64,000 nt of DNA from Microbispora sp. H13382 (GTDB lineage: Bacteria; Actinomycetota; Actinomycetes; Streptosporangiales; Streptosporangiaceae). Shown piece by piece: positions 18,393-27,898 of the stretch; position 1 is the first letter of the stretch; each line of letters opens with the position of its first letter. Location: the NCBI RefSeq assembly GCF_014161445.1, contig NZ_JABBXA010000001.1, forward strand, positions 310,001-374,000. Reading direction: 5' to 3'. Made by a program: the position numbers and the translations under genes. A model generated the notes under the pieces. It ran no database searches. It worked only from the letters and a program-made list of their open reading frames with translations, and was not told where the DNA came from.

Positions 18393-19544
18393 GTGGGTGC
18401 ATCGGTGCTGCCAAGCAGGCCGCCATCGGTAGACCAGGTGGCGGACCTCGTCGCGAAGGGAAGGGAACGCGGGAGCGTCACGGTTGAAGACGTGGCCGCC
18501 GCGCTCGACCGATCCGAGTTGCCCGCCGACGCGCTGGAGCGCGTCGTGCGGATGCTCGCCGAGAACGGAGTTGAGGTCCTCGAGCCGCAAGGCGACGAGG
18601 AACCCGGCAAGCCGGACGAGGAGGATATCGGCAAACGCGCTCCGACCAGCGACCTGGTCAGGATCTACCTCCGGGAGATCGGCAGGGTTCCGCTGCTCAC
18701 CGCCGAAGAGGAGGTGGAGCTGGCCAAGGCCATCGAAGCGGGCCTGTTCGCGGAGGACAAGCTCTGCGAGAGCCCCGCCGCCAGGTTCGCCCAGCCGGAG
18801 CTGGAGGACCTGGTCTGGGAGGGCGTCCGCGCCAAGCAGCGGCTCATCGAGGCCAATCTCAGGCTCGTGGTCTCCATCGCCAAGCGCTATGTGGGCCGCG
18901 GAATGCTGTTCCTGGATCTCATTCAGGAGGGCAATCTCGGTCTCATCCGTGCGGTCGAGAAATTCGACTACACCAAGGGATACAAGTTCTCGACCTACGC
19001 CACGTGGTGGATTCGCCAGGCGATCACCCGGGCGATCGCCGACCAGGCGAGAACGATCCGGATTCCCGTGCACATGGTCGAGACGATCAATAAATTGGTC
19101 CGGGTGCAGCGGCAGCTCCACCAGGATCTCGGCAGGGAGCCCGCGCCCGAGGAGATCGCCGCCGAGATGGACCTGCCCATCGACCGCGTGGTGGAGATCC
19201 AGCGCATCGCGCAGGAGCCGGTCTCGCTCCAGGCGCCGATCGGCGAGGAGGACTCCGACCTCGGCGACTTCATCGAGGACGCCGACGCGGTGGTGCCGAT
19301 GGAGGCCGCGGCCTTCATCATGCTGCAGGACCAGCTCGACGACATCCTGGCCACGCTGTCGGAGCGCGAGCAGCGGATCATCCAGCTCCGGTTCGGCCTC
19401 TCCGACGGCCACCCCCGCACATTGGAGGAGGTCGGCCGGGAGTTCGGCGTGACGCGTGAGCGCATCCGCCAGATCGAGTCCAAGACGCTGGCCAAGCTGC
19501 GCCACCCCACCCGGGCCCAGACGCTACGGGACTACCTGGACTGA
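18393..19544 (+). CDS. rpoD: RNA polymerase sigma factor, RpoD/HrdB family
   Basis: The 383-residue sigma-70 factor has all conserved regions. Region 1.2 ([18 protein letters not shown]) is followed by region 2 ([19 protein letters not shown], then [20 protein letters not shown] and [16 protein letters not shown]). Region 3 is around [19 protein letters not shown], and region 4 ends [18 protein letters not shown]. Region 1.1 is short, so it is shorter than a typical HrdB of about 500 residues. It may be the principal factor or a close group 2 paralogue. Start is GTG 18393 or the GTG four codons later. A strong terminator follows. Confidence 0.88.
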   Translation: MGASVLPSRPPSVDQVADLVAKGRERGSVTVEDVAAALDRSELPADALERVVRMLAENGVEVLEPQGDEEPGKPDEEDIGKRAPTSDLVRIYLREIGRVPLLTAEEEVELAKAIEAGLFAEDKLCESPAARFAQPELEDLVWEGVRAKQRLIEANLRLVVSIAKRYVGRGMLFLDLIQEGNLGLIRAVEKFDYTKGYKFSTYATWWIRQAITRAIADQARTIRIPVHMVETINKLVRVQRQLHQDLGREPAPEEIAAEMDLPIDRVVEIQRIAQEPVSLQAPIGEEDSDLGDFIEDADAVVPMEAAAFIMLQDQLDDILATLSEREQRIIQLRFGLSDGHPRTLEEVGREFGVTRERIRQIESKTLAKLRHPTRAQTLRDYLD

Positions 19545-19558
19545 CGCTCCCCGATCGG

Positions 19559-19601
19559 CGCGGACGAGCGCCTCCCGGCTCACGGGAGGCGCTCGTCCGC
19601 G
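19559..19601. terminator. Strong intrinsic terminator after the sigma-factor gene
   Basis: An 18-bp perfect stem (19559-19576 with 19584-19601, core GGACGAGCGCCTCCC) closes a 7-base loop 14 bases after the stop codon. Confidence 0.85.
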
Positions 19602-19718
19602 TCCTGGGCCGACGGCGCGACGCGGGGTCCATGGAGCGACGCGGGGTCATGGAGCGATCCATGTGCGAGCCGCGCCGAGGGGTGCCACCATCGCCGGGCG
19701 ATCGGAAAGGTGGATGAC

Positions 19719-20447
19719 ATGAGTGAGCCCGCGGTCCGGCCGAACGAGACGACGGTGCCGTTGATGCCGTGCGCGTCGCCGGAGGAGACCCTGGCGTTCT
19801 ACGAGGCGCTGGGGTTCGAGGCGACCTACAAACAAAGCAGGCCCTATGTCTATCTGGCGCTGCGGTGGAGCGGATTCGATCTGCACTTCGGCCCGGCGCC
19901 CAAGGGCCTGGACCCGGCCCGGGAGGAGTCCGGAGGCTGCCTGGTCATGGTCGACGCCGTGGCGCCGTACCACGCGGAGTTCGTCGCGGCGATGCGCCGG
20001 GTCTACGGGAAGGTGCTGAGCTCCGGCCTGCCGCGGATCACCCGCTACCGGCCCGGCGCGTCCCGGTTCACGCTGATGGATCCGTCCGGGAACTCGATCA
20101 TATTCATCCAGCGCGACGAGCCGGCCGAGGTGGAGTACGGCGGCTCGAAGAAGCTGACGGGCCTGGCCAGGGCGCTCGACAACGCCCGGATACTGCGCGA
20201 GTTCAAGAACGACGACCTGCAGGCCTTCCGTGCGCTCAAGTCCGCGGTGCGCAGGCACGGCGCGGACGCCTCGCCGGTCGAGCGGGCCATCGCCCTGTGT
20301 CACCTCGTCGACCTGGCCACGGTCCTCGGTGAGCCTGCCGATCCCTGGCTCACCGATCTGCGTGGTCTGGAGCTCACCGCCGACGACAGGCGGCGAATCG
20401 AGTCGGAACTCGGGCATCTCGCCGGACTTCAGGACTGGCTCCCCTGA
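19719..20447 (+). CDS. VOC-domain (glyoxalase/bleomycin-resistance-like) protein with helical extension
   Basis: The 242-residue protein has an N-terminal VOC domain (TVPLMPCASPEETLAFYEAL, then SRFTLMDPSGNSIIFIQRD) as in glyoxalase or drug-binding proteins. It is followed by about 110 residues of predicted helices (ARALDNARILREFKNDDLQA) not found in the minimal fold. The ATG at 19719 has AGGTGG 6 bases upstream. The substrate is unknown. Confidence 0.72.
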   Translation: MSEPAVRPNETTVPLMPCASPEETLAFYEALGFEATYKQSRPYVYLALRWSGFDLHFGPAPKGLDPAREESGGCLVMVDAVAPYHAEFVAAMRRVYGKVLSSGLPRITRYRPGASRFTLMDPSGNSIIFIQRDEPAEVEYGGSKKLTGLARALDNARILREFKNDDLQAFRALKSAVRRHGADASPVERAIALCHLVDLATVLGEPADPWLTDLRGLELTADDRRRIESELGHLAGLQDWLP

Positions 20448-20536
20448 GCGCGACGCGGCTCCCCGCCCGGGTTCCGCGGCTCCCGCGCTCGGAGCCCGTA
20501 CGACAGGAGGGACGGGGCCGCCGGATAGCCTCGGGG

Positions 20537-21073
20537 GTGTTAACGGTCGTCGTACGCTGGCGGTGCCTCTTGACTCCTCCCAAGCCCTCGCTGTCCCGCC
20601 TGTTCGGCTCCCGGCTCCCCCGTGAGGTCCGTACGGCTCTCGCGCTGGAGAGCGGCGAGCACCCGATCAGCCACGCGCGTACGCCGGAGGGCGGCCACGT
20701 CGTCGCCACCACCCGGGCGCTGCACCTGCCGGACGGGCCGCGCCTGCCGTGGCACCTCATGGACAAGGCCGTGTGGGACGAGGAGGGAGTGACGGTCACG
20801 ATGACGGACGGATCCGTCCACCGGACCCTCCTGCCCGAGCCGGGCAGGCTGCCGGAGACGATCCGCGAGCGGGTGACCTCGACGATCGTCGCGAGCCGCC
20901 ATGTGACCATCGACGGCCGCGGGGGAGTGCGCCTCGTCGCCCGCCGGATCCCGGGCTACGACACCCCGCGCTGGGAGTTCATCTTCGACCCCGGCCTCGA
21001 CGCGAAGGACCCGGGCCTGCGTGCGCACGCCGAGCAGGCGCTCGAAGAGGTACGGCGCAGCCTCGGCGTGTGA
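20537..21073 (+). CDS. Conserved hypothetical protein
   Basis: The 178-residue soluble product contains LPREVRTALALESGEHPISH, then GGHVVATTRALHLPDG and YDTPRWEFIFDPGLDAK. No named domain is recognised, though the words resemble an uncharacterised actinobacterial family. The start is uncertain: GTG 20537 is the longest; TTG 20570, eleven codons later, gives a start nearer the conserved region. No transmembrane or signal segment is visible. It converges on the sulfur operon with a strong hairpin between. Confidence 0.6.
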   Translation: MLTVVVRWRCLLTPPKPSLSRLFGSRLPREVRTALALESGEHPISHARTPEGGHVVATTRALHLPDGPRLPWHLMDKAVWDEEGVTVTMTDGSVHRTLLPEPGRLPETIRERVTSTIVASRHVTIDGRGGVRLVARRIPGYDTPRWEFIFDPGLDAKDPGLRAHAEQALEEVRRSLGV

Positions 21074-21113
21074 AGCCGGCGAGCCCGGGCAGGGGACTCG
21101 GCGGGGACGTCCG

Positions 21114-21153
21114 GCTCTGCTCCGGTGGCCTGGACGGGACACCGGAGCAGAGC
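21114..21153. terminator. Bidirectional terminator hairpin
   Basis: GCTCTGCTCCGGTG (21114-21127) is the exact reverse complement of 21140-21153 around a 12-base loop. It lies between convergent genes, ending the sulfur operon from the right and the hypothetical gene from the left. Confidence 0.7.
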
Positions 21154-21265
21154 GGAGCCGGCGACGACCGGAAGAGGATCTTTACGCCGCGCTGTCCTCG
21201 ATCGCCCCCGTCCGGGCCGGACGGCCGCGCACGGAGCCTGCCGCGTCGCCGAGCAGGGGCGTGCG

Positions 21266-22156
21266 TCACGTGCGATTGAGTTCCCCGACGCGCAGGGCGC
21301 CGCCGTCCAGCCGGCGGCCCTGGCACAGGAACAGATAGACGACCCCCGCCGCGACGGCCGCGGCGCCGGCCAGCAGCGCGGTGACGCCCCACACGGTGTG
21401 GAACAGCTCGGGCGGCGCCTGCTGGAGCAGCACGAATCCGCCCATGACGAGGACGAACCAGCCGAAGCCCCTGCGCAGGCGGTCGGCGTGGACGCGCCCG
21501 GCCAGCCAGCCCCCGGCGAGACCGCCGGCGACCGCCATCGCCGTGACGGGCAGGGCGATCGACCAGTCGACGGGGACGGTCTGCAGGTAGCCGGCCAGCC
21601 CGGCGAACGACTTCATCGCGATGACCACCAGGGAGGTGGCGACGGCTGTGCTCATCGGCATGCCGCCGAGCAGCACCAGCGCGGGGACGACGAGGAAGCC
21701 TCCGCCGGCCCCGACCAGGCCGGTGACCAGGCCGACGACGACGCCTTCGACGAGGACGTGGAGGATCGGCAGATCCTTGTGGGCCCCCGCGGCCTGGGAC
21801 GTCCCGCGGCGGCAGATCATGGCGACGGCGGTGGCCGCCATCATCAGCGCGAACCCCGCCAGCAGCGCCGCCGTGGGCAGGCGCGGCCCGATGAGGCCGC
21901 CGCCGTACGCTCCGGCCATCCCGGCCAGGCCGAAGACCAGCCCGGTCCGCCACCGGATGCGGCCGGCGCGGGCGTGGCCGACGGCGCTGACCACGCTGGT
22001 CACGCCGACGACGAACAGGGACATGGCGATCGCGGACTTGGCCGGGACACCCGCGACGTAGACGAGCAGAGGAACGGTCAGGATCGATCCGCCGCCGCCG
22101 AACAGGCCCAGGGTCAGGCCGACGACGACGGCGCCGGCCAGAGTGAGAGCGGTCAT
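21266..22156 (-). CDS. TauE/SafE-family sulfite/organosulfonate exporter
   Basis: The 296-residue permease has about eight hydrophobic segments and the duplicated family motif: GLTLGLFGGGGSILTVPLL near the N-terminus and VTGLVGAGGGFLVVPALV in the second half. TauE proteins export sulfite, sulfoacetate or thiosulfate-type anions. It is the last gene of the sulfide-detoxification operon, 17 bases after the membrane rhodanese, so export of the sulfite or thiosulfate made upstream is the likely role. Confidence 0.85.
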   Translation of the reverse strand: MTALTLAGAVVVGLTLGLFGGGGSILTVPLLVYVAGVPAKSAIAMSLFVVGVTSVVSAVGHARAGRIRWRTGLVFGLAGMAGAYGGGLIGPRLPTAALLAGFALMMAATAVAMICRRGTSQAAGAHKDLPILHVLVEGVVVGLVTGLVGAGGGFLVVPALVLLGGMPMSTAVATSLVVIAMKSFAGLAGYLQTVPVDWSIALPVTAMAVAGGLAGGWLAGRVHADRLRRGFGWFVLVMGGFVLLQQAPPELFHTVWGVTALLAGAAAVAAGVVYLFLCQGRRLDGGALRVGELNRT

Positions 22157-22173
22157 GTCGTCGTCTCGATCCG

Positions 22174-22761
22174 TCAGGCCGCGCTGCGGCCGGGGCGGCG
22201 GATACAGGCGAGAGCGGCGTCCACGTCGGCGCCCGCGCCGCGGTTGTACGGCAGGCGGGAGAGCAGCATGCCCATGGCGCAGGTGTCGGTCAGCCCGGCG
22301 AAGACCAGGCCCGCGCCGACGAAGGCGCCGGCGAAGCGCGCCCCCGGCAGCCACAGGTCGGCCACGATCGAGGCGAGCACGATGCCGCCCGCGACCACGC
22401 GGACCTGGCGTTCCAGGCTCCACCGCTGTCTGCCGCGCACCACGGGGGCGCCGGAGGCGATCCAGGCGTTCATCCCGCCGGTGAGCACGACCGTGTCGGG
22501 CAGTCCCGCCTCGCAGAGCTTCTTGTGCGCCTGGGTGGCCCGGCCGCCGGACTGGCAGATGAGCAGCATCCGCCCGCCGGCGTCGGCGACGATCCGCCGC
22601 AGGTGGGCGTCGACCTGGTCGAGCGGCAGGTTGATCGCGCCGCCGATGTGCGCGGTCTCGAACTCGGCGGGGGTCCGCACGTCCACGACCAGCACGTCGG
22701 GGTTGGCGGCGATCAGCGCACGGGCGGTCGCGGTGTCGATGTTCGGGGATTCGGTGTTCAC
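22174..22761 (-). CDS. Membrane-anchored rhodanese (YgaP-like)
   Basis: The 195-residue protein has an N-terminal rhodanese domain with the active loop ICQSGGRA (catalytic Cys) after VLVVDVRTPAEFETAHI. A C-terminal pair of transmembrane segments of the DUF2892 type follows (VVAGGIVLASIVADLWL, AFVGAGLVFAGLTDTCAMG). The arrangement matches E. coli YgaP, a sulfurtransferase that carries persulfide at the membrane. The GTG at 22761 has GAAGGA upstream. It lies between the CstB-like gene and the TauE exporter in one operon. Confidence 0.85.
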   Translation of the reverse strand: MNTESPNIDTATARALIAANPDVLVVDVRTPAEFETAHIGGAINLPLDQVDAHLRRIVADAGGRMLLICQSGGRATQAHKKLCEAGLPDTVVLTGGMNAWIASGAPVVRGRQRWSLERQVRVVAGGIVLASIVADLWLPGARFAGAFVGAGLVFAGLTDTCAMGMLLSRLPYNRGAGADVDAALACIRRPGRSAA

Positions 22762-22796
22762 GGCTTCCTTCTCGTTCTCGTATGTGGGGTCTGGGG

Positions 22797-24137
22797 TCAG
22801 GCAGCGCGGCGGGTCCGCAGCGTGGCGACCACGTCGGGCACGCCGGCGCCGTCGAGCACGACCGGCGTGTATCCCGCAGCCGCGAGCAGCGTGGCGGCGA
22901 TGGCCGCGCGCCGGCCCGATCCGCAGGCCACGAGCACCGGGCGCTCGCGGTCCAGCTCGGCGGGGACGCCCTCGGTCACCAGGTCGGGGAGGAAGCGCTC
23001 GACGGCTCCCTCCAGGCGCACGGCCTGGCGTTCGTTCGGCATGCGCACGTCCAGCACCTGGGCGCCGGGCTGGGCCGTCCGTGCCGTGAAGGCCGCCAGG
23101 TCCAGCCGTTCGAACGTCGCGGTCGCGGCCGGGCCGAGGTCGCGCACGACGCCGCGCACGGTGTCGATGCCGATCTGCGCCAGCTGGGTCACCGCCTCGC
23201 CCGCGTCCTGGCCGGGCTCGGCCACGAGCACGATCGGCGACCGGTACGGCAGCAGCCACCCGGCCCAGCTGCCGAAGTCCGCCCCCAGCTCGATGCCGAC
23301 AGAGCCGGGCAGGAAGCCGTCCGCCTGCCTCTCGCGCGGGCGGATGTCGACCACGCGCGCGTCCTGGGGCAGGTCGGCGACGGCCAGTTCGGGCACGCCG
23401 ACGGAGGGCATCGGCGGCACGCCGAGCGTGTTGGCGGGGCCCATGTGCCGGTAGAAGGCCGGGATCGGCATGGGTGCGGCGAGCAGTTCGTCGGCCAGTT
23501 GTTCGGCGTCCTCGATGGCGAGCAGCGGGTTGGACCTCATCTCCTCGCCGATCGTCGAGGTGTAGCGGCCGGCCCCGCTCGCGCTGCAGAACGACCCCTC
23601 GCCGTGCGTCGGGAACAGCCCGACCTCGGGCGGCAGCGCCGCCAGCCGGCGCAGGGAGCCGTGCTGCAGCCGGGCCAGGGTCCGGGCCCGGGCCATGCCG
23701 AGCAGGTCGGGCCGGCCCGCCGAGGCCACCAGGAGGCTGCCGCCGGAGAACACCGCGACCGGCTCACCCTCGATGAGCACCAGGTAGCTGGTGTGCTCGG
23801 GGGTGTGCCCCGGGGTGTGGACCGGTCGCAGGGACAGGCCGTCCCCTCCCTCGATGTCCTCCAGGTGGAACGCCGGGGTGTGAGGGTAGGCGGGCGCGGC
23901 GGCGGCGGGCAGGACCAGCTCGGCTCCGGTGCGCAGAGCCGCCTGCTCGCCGCCCGACACGTAGTCGTTGTGCAGGTGGGTCTCCAGCACGAAGCGCAGC
24001 TCCACGTCGCGCTCGGCCGCCGCCCGCAGGAACCTGTCGATGTCGCGCTGCGGGTCGACGAGCACTCCCTTGCCTTCGTGGGTCAGCAGGTAGGTCTGGT
24101 CACCGAGACCCGGAGTGCGGAAGGACACGATCTCCAT
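22797..24137 (-). CDS. cstB: CstB-like persulfide dioxygenase / rhodanese fusion
   Basis: The 446-residue protein joins three domains. The first is a metallo-beta-lactamase fold (THLHNDYVSGG with ligands His54, His56, Asp58, later HTPGHTPEHTSY) of the persulfide dioxygenase type. A central rhodanese fold lacks its catalytic Cys (VLVAEPGQDAGEAV), and a C-terminal active rhodanese has ACGSGRRAA. Order and length match Staphylococcus aureus CstB, which oxidises persulfides to thiosulfate. ATG 24137 is preferred; an in-frame ATG at 24152 is possible. A CsoR-type operator lies about 20 bases upstream. Confidence 0.88.
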   Translation of the reverse strand: MEIVSFRTPGLGDQTYLLTHEGKGVLVDPQRDIDRFLRAAAERDVELRFVLETHLHNDYVSGGEQAALRTGAELVLPAAAAPAYPHTPAFHLEDIEGGDGLSLRPVHTPGHTPEHTSYLVLIEGEPVAVFSGGSLLVASAGRPDLLGMARARTLARLQHGSLRRLAALPPEVGLFPTHGEGSFCSASGAGRYTSTIGEEMRSNPLLAIEDAEQLADELLAAPMPIPAFYRHMGPANTLGVPPMPSVGVPELAVADLPQDARVVDIRPRERQADGFLPGSVGIELGADFGSWAGWLLPYRSPIVLVAEPGQDAGEAVTQLAQIGIDTVRGVVRDLGPAATATFERLDLAAFTARTAQPGAQVLDVRMPNERQAVRLEGAVERFLPDLVTEGVPAELDRERPVLVACGSGRRAAIAATLLAAAGYTPVVLDGAGVPDVVATLRTRRAA

Positions 24138-24158
24138 AAGGGAACACCTCATTTCTAT

Positions 24159-24174
24159 ATACCCCGGGGGGTAT
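24159..24174. promoter_or_regulatory. CsoR/CstR-type operator, site 1
   Basis: ATACCCCGGGGGGTAT is a near-perfect 16-bp palindrome of the CsoR-family type, immediately upstream of the CstB-like gene. The neighbouring CstR-like repressor is the obvious ligand. Confidence 0.75.
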
Positions 24175-24243
24175 GTGACGGGCCTGAAAAACCGTTGACC
24201 GCGCCTGCTGTCGAGTACACCGGCGCGAAGATGGCCGCCTGAG

Positions 24244-24259
24244 ATACCCGGGGGGGTAT
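24244..24259. promoter_or_regulatory. CsoR/CstR-type operator, site 2
   Basis: ATACCCGGGGGGGTAT lies 85 bases upstream of site 1, between the operon's first enzyme gene and the MITE-like element. Confidence 0.7.
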
Positions 24260-24354
24260 CCGGCGGATGTGCGAAGGCCGGCCTTCCTCCGGGGGAGTCC
24301 ACGGCGAAGGCCTGCCTGTGCGCGTGGCAGGGCTTTGTCGGTTGGGGCAGAGGA

Positions 24355-24843
<489 letters not shown>

Positions 24844-24849
24844 TCATTT

Positions 24850-24865
24850 ATACCCCCGGGGGTAC
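24850..24865. promoter_or_regulatory. CsoR/CstR-type operator, site 3 (autoregulatory)
   Basis: ATACCCCCGGGGGTAC lies 10 bases upstream of the regulator's ATG. It is the most symmetric of the three sites. Confidence 0.75.
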
Positions 24866-24980
24866 CTGGGGGCAAATGGGCTTCACCCGTGGCCCCCGGC
24901 ACCGTGCCGGGGGCCCGCCGCCTGCTCTCCGGGGACGTGGGCTGCTCCGGCGGTCGAGGGCGTAATCGGCCGGGGGCGGC

Positions 24981-25280
24981 TCAGGGGATCTGGTCGGCGC
25001 CGCCCGGCCAGCCGGTGGCCGTGCCGACCCGGTCGGTCCTGTCGGACTCCCAGGACTCCGTCTTCCTGAGGAACGGCACCTTGTCGCCCGCGAGGTCCTT
25101 GGCCTTGCCCGCCACCTTCGAGGCCTGGGCGCCGACCAGCCCCGCCGCCTCCTGCACCGTGGGGCTGTCCGCGAGCCGCTGCGCGAAGCGCTTGATCTGC
25201 TCGTAGCGCTCACGCCCGGCCCGCGTGCCGAGGACGTAGCCGACGGCCAGCCCGGTGGCGAACATCGCCTTGTATCGCAT
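24981..25280 (-). CDS. YtxH-like membrane-associated protein
   Basis: The 99-residue product begins MRYKAMFATGLAVGYVLGTRAGRERYEQI, the hydrophobic-then-charged N-terminus typical of YtxH domain proteins. A helical region rich in Ala, Lys and Asp follows (GAQASKVAGKAKDLAG). It is probably a small stress-associated membrane protein. The function is not established. Confidence 0.7.
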   Translation of the reverse strand: MRYKAMFATGLAVGYVLGTRAGRERYEQIKRFAQRLADSPTVQEAAGLVGAQASKVAGKAKDLAGDKVPFLRKTESWESDRTDRVGTATGWPGGADQIP

Positions 25281-25550
25281 CTTCCACCTCCGCGCTCGTG
25301 TTCCCCGCCCCCCTACCCCGAGGGCATGTCTCTATCCAACAGCAGCCGCTCCGGCCCCGCCCGGGCGGCTCCCGAGGCCCTCCGGGCGCTCTTTGCCGTA
25401 CGCCGATCAAGACCCGACGACTCGCGGACGGAATCGATGTGACAGACACCCCCCGGAGTGCGCTAATCTAGTTCCGCGCCGCAAGGAAAGCCGAAAGGCC
25501 GGAACGAGCGGAGCAGGCAGTAACAGCAGTAACAGCAGTACAGAGCACGA

Positions 25551-25623
25551 TCCCGTGTAGCTCAATCGGCAGAGCAGCCGGCTGTTAACCGGCAGGTTAT
25601 AGGTTCGAGTCCTATCGCGGGAG
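25551..25623 (+). tRNA. tRNA-Asn (GTT)
   Basis: The 73-base gene folds as a cloverleaf: acceptor TCCCGTG with CGCGGGA (one G-U pair), D arm AGCTCAATCGGCAGAGC, anticodon stem CCGGCTGTTAACCGG with anticodon GTT, and T arm AGGTTCGAGTCCT. CCA is not encoded. A 9-base repeat tract (GTAACAGCA type) lies directly upstream. Confidence 0.95.
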
Positions 25624-25636
25624 CTCATCACTCCGA

Positions 25637-25663
25637 AGGCCGGTGATCCCAGATCACCGGCCT
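25637..25663 (+). terminator. Terminator of tRNA-Asn
   Basis: A 12-bp perfect stem (AGGCCGGTGATC with GATCACCGGCCT) closes a 3-base loop 14 bases after the tRNA. Confidence 0.8.
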
Positions 25664-25861
25664 CGGTCGCTTTCCAGGCCCGCACGGTACGGCCACGGTC
25701 TGACCCCGGTATGACCACAGTGCGGCCGGTGCCCCCGGAACACCGGGGGCAGGGCTCATCGGAACGTCACCCGCTCGCTCGGAATCTCGCGGCGCCGTTC
25801 CCCGGGATCACCCGGGTCGGCGCCCGCCGTACGGACCGGCGGAGACCTCGCGGGCAGGGAG

Positions 25862-26212
25862 TTACGGCAGCAGCTCGGGCTCGTGCGCCTCGACCAGGTC
25901 CTTCGGCGCGGTCAGCAGCCACGCCTCGGTGACGAGTTCGAAGAGCTCGTCCTCTTCGATCTTGTCGAGCTTCACCACGACCCAGCCGAAGCGTCCCGCG
26001 GTGAACTGCACCTCGAAGACGTCGGGACGCTCGGACACCAGCGCGATCTGCTCCTCGATCGGCTGTTTGAGCCCGACGGTCCGGGTCTTCTCCCACAGAT
26101 ATCCGAAGCCCTTGCCGTCCACCTTCAGCGAGACCCACTCGCCGCCGTAGCCCTGCTCGACTTCGGGCAACCTGGTCAGCAAGGCCAGGAACTCATCCAC
26201 GCTCACGCCCAT
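25862..26212 (-). CDS. MmcQ/YjbR-family protein
   Basis: The 116-residue protein has the YjbR pattern: VDEFLALLTRLPEVEQGY at the start, then KGFGYLWEKTRTVGLK, DVFEVQFTAGRFGWVVVKLD and LTEAW-type C-terminal helices. The family resembles a small DNA-binding or cyclophilin-associated fold with no proven activity. ATG 26212 is chosen because AAGGTGAGC precedes it. Confidence 0.8.
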   Translation of the reverse strand: MGVSVDEFLALLTRLPEVEQGYGGEWVSLKVDGKGFGYLWEKTRTVGLKQPIEEQIALVSERPDVFEVQFTAGRFGWVVVKLDKIEEDELFELVTEAWLLTAPKDLVEAHEPELLP

Positions 26213-26302
26213 GCTCACCTTCTACCAGCCGCCTCCGACATTCGCGCCGCCGGTTCTCCCGCAGCCCCCCGTGAGAAGTTCGTTACGCGTCACGGGTGAT
26301 GG

Positions 26303-26581
26303 GTGAGCAAGAGAACGACATCGTTGCCGGCCGTCCAACAGTCTCCGGATGGCGTCGTTGCCGCGAAGAACCTTCTCCGTGGGGCGCACGCCCGTCGGCT
26401 CGCCGACACGAAGGTCATCGTGAACGCCTGCTGCCCGGGCTACATGGCGACCGACTTCACCGGTTTCAACGCGCCACGGACGCCCGAGCAGGGCGCCGCG
26501 ACCGCGATCCGGCTCGCCACCCTGCCGGACGACGGACCGTGCGGCGGCTTCTTCGACGACGAGGGCGTCGTCCCCTGGTGA
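26303..26581 (+). pseudogene. Short-chain dehydrogenase C-terminal fragment
   Basis: The frame contains VIVNACCPGYMATDFTGFN and GAATAIRLATLPDDGPCGGFFDDEGVVPW, the C-terminal third of an NAD(P)-dependent SDR enzyme. The Rossmann glycine motif, the catalytic Ser and Tyr-x-x-x-Lys are absent, so the 5' two thirds are deleted. The upstream part of the frame has unrelated codons. It is almost certainly inactive. Confidence 0.7.
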
Positions 26582-26591
26582 CCCCCGGAGG

Positions 26592-27206
26592 CTATTTCCC
26601 TTCGGGCACCTGGTCCTTGACCTCGTCGTAGCCGACCTTGGCAGGTGCCGCGGTCGGCGAGTAGATGACGCGGATCACGCCCGTCGCAAACGCCTCCGTC
26701 GCAGTCACCTTCAGGTGGTACGGCGCGTCGCCGTCGTCGAAGAGCCTGCGGCCCTTACGCGCCGCCACCGGATGCACCAGTAGGCGCAGCTCGTCGACCA
26801 GGCCTGCAGCGAGCAGTTGCTGCACGACGGAGATCGACCCGGGGATGAGGATGCCTCTGATGCCGGCATCGGCCTTGAGCGAGGCGGCGGCGTCGAGGAG
26901 ATCGCCCTTGATCAGCTCAGAGTTGCGCCAGGAGAACTCCAGCGGCTGGCGCGAGACGACCACCTTGCGCATGTCCCCGAGTTGCTTGGCGAACGGCGCG
27001 TCGTCCCCGCCCGCGGCCTCGCGACCGGGCCAGGCGCCGGCGAAGCTGTCATAGGTCTCGCGGCCGATGAGCAGCACGTCAGCGGTGTCGTAGTCCTCGC
27101 CGACGGCGCGGCCCATGTTCTCGTCGAAGTATGGGAAGTGCCAATCGGGGTCGATCTCGGCCACGCCGTCGGCCGAGATGAACAGCGTGGAGATGATCTT
27201 CGCCAT
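26592..27206 (-). CDS. Dihydrofolate-reductase-like (RibD C-terminal) family protein
   Basis: The 204-residue protein starts AKIISTLFISADGVAEI and has DVLLIGRETYDSFAGAWP, then GILIPGSISVVQQLLAAGLVDEL. That is the glycine-rich NADPH-binding pattern of the DHFR/RibD reductase family. The natural substrate is unknown; many such genes in actinomycetes are orphan reductases. The ATG at 27206 follows a weak ribosome site. Confidence 0.85.
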   Translation of the reverse strand: MAKIISTLFISADGVAEIDPDWHFPYFDENMGRAVGEDYDTADVLLIGRETYDSFAGAWPGREAAGGDDAPFAKQLGDMRKVVVSRQPLEFSWRNSELIKGDLLDAAASLKADAGIRGILIPGSISVVQQLLAAGLVDELRLLVHPVAARKGRRLFDDGDAPYHLKVTATEAFATGVIRVIYSPTAAPAKVGYDEVKDQVPEGK

Positions 27207-27356
27207 CGTGACGATCCCTTCAAGTCAGGTGGCGTCGGTAGGCAGACCGGCGCAGCCTCCCAAACTTATCGGCAGACCACAGATCCGTGCCGACGGAGCG
27301 GTTCAGGTCCGGGTCCACACGTTCCGGCTGATTACCGATCACCAGTCCTTTGTGCC

Positions 27357-27476
27357 GTGGAGCGAAGTCAGGCAGCCGCCCGCCTGCCGCGCATCGACTA
27401 CACCGAGCTCCGCAGCGAGCTCGACGCCGCGATCGATCGGAACACTCTGCTTGGGGGCGTCGGGGACGCGCGGTGA
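27357..27476 (+). pseudogene. Possible antitoxin C-terminal fragment (Phd/YefM-like)
   Basis: The short frame includes LPRIDYTELRSELDAAIDRN, reminiscent of the C-terminal tail of prevent-host-death antitoxins. No antitoxin N-terminus or toxin partner is nearby. The resemblance is weak. The surrounding 27207-27703 stretch shows no intact gene and is best read as decayed DNA. Confidence 0.25.
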
Positions 27477-27703
27477 GCGACCGGCGACCGCGAGGCCGGC
27501 TATCCCGGTCTCCCGGAAAGAAGTCCCCTGGACCTCTTGTCACCGACCGCTATTACTACAAGCCACGGAATCGCGGCCGTCAAGCGCTTTTGCACTATGG
27601 GAGGTTAGATCACCTCGGCGGAAAGTCGGTCGACGTAGGTTCCGCCTCGGTGGGAGGAAGGGAACGGCCTATGCCGCCTGGTATCACTTGCCTAACGGTG
27701 TGA

Positions 27704-27898
27704 ACCCGACGTGCTGCGCGCCGCCGTTCAGCGCTCACCGACTACGTGCTCGTGCACGAGCTGGCTCATCTGTTCCGGCATGACCACAGCGCGGAGTTCT
27801 GGCGGCTCGTGGAGCGGGTGCTGCCCGGCTACGAGGACTGCCGAGAGCGCCTGCGCCGACTCGGCCCCGACCTGTGGCTGCCTGAGGAAGAACGCTGA
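27704..27898 (+). pseudogene. YgjP/DUF45-type metallopeptidase C-terminal fragment
   Basis: The plus-strand frame reads TDYVLVHELAHLFRHDHSAE then FWRLVERVLPGYEDCRERLR and stops at 27896-27898. The HELAH zinc motif and the H-x-x-x-FW pattern match DUF45 metallopeptidases (YgjP, M48-like). The N-terminal half is missing: an in-frame stop lies at 27701. It is a truncated relic, together with the SDR and antitoxin-like pieces nearby. Confidence 0.6.

Noticed and set aside
22782..24242. Plus-strand 486-codon frame over the sulfur operon
   Set aside because: The CstB-like and rhodanese genes on the other strand have clear motifs; this frame has none.
25407..25718. Minus-strand frame covering tRNA-Asn
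   Set aside because: It reads through the tRNA gene and is not a real protein gene.
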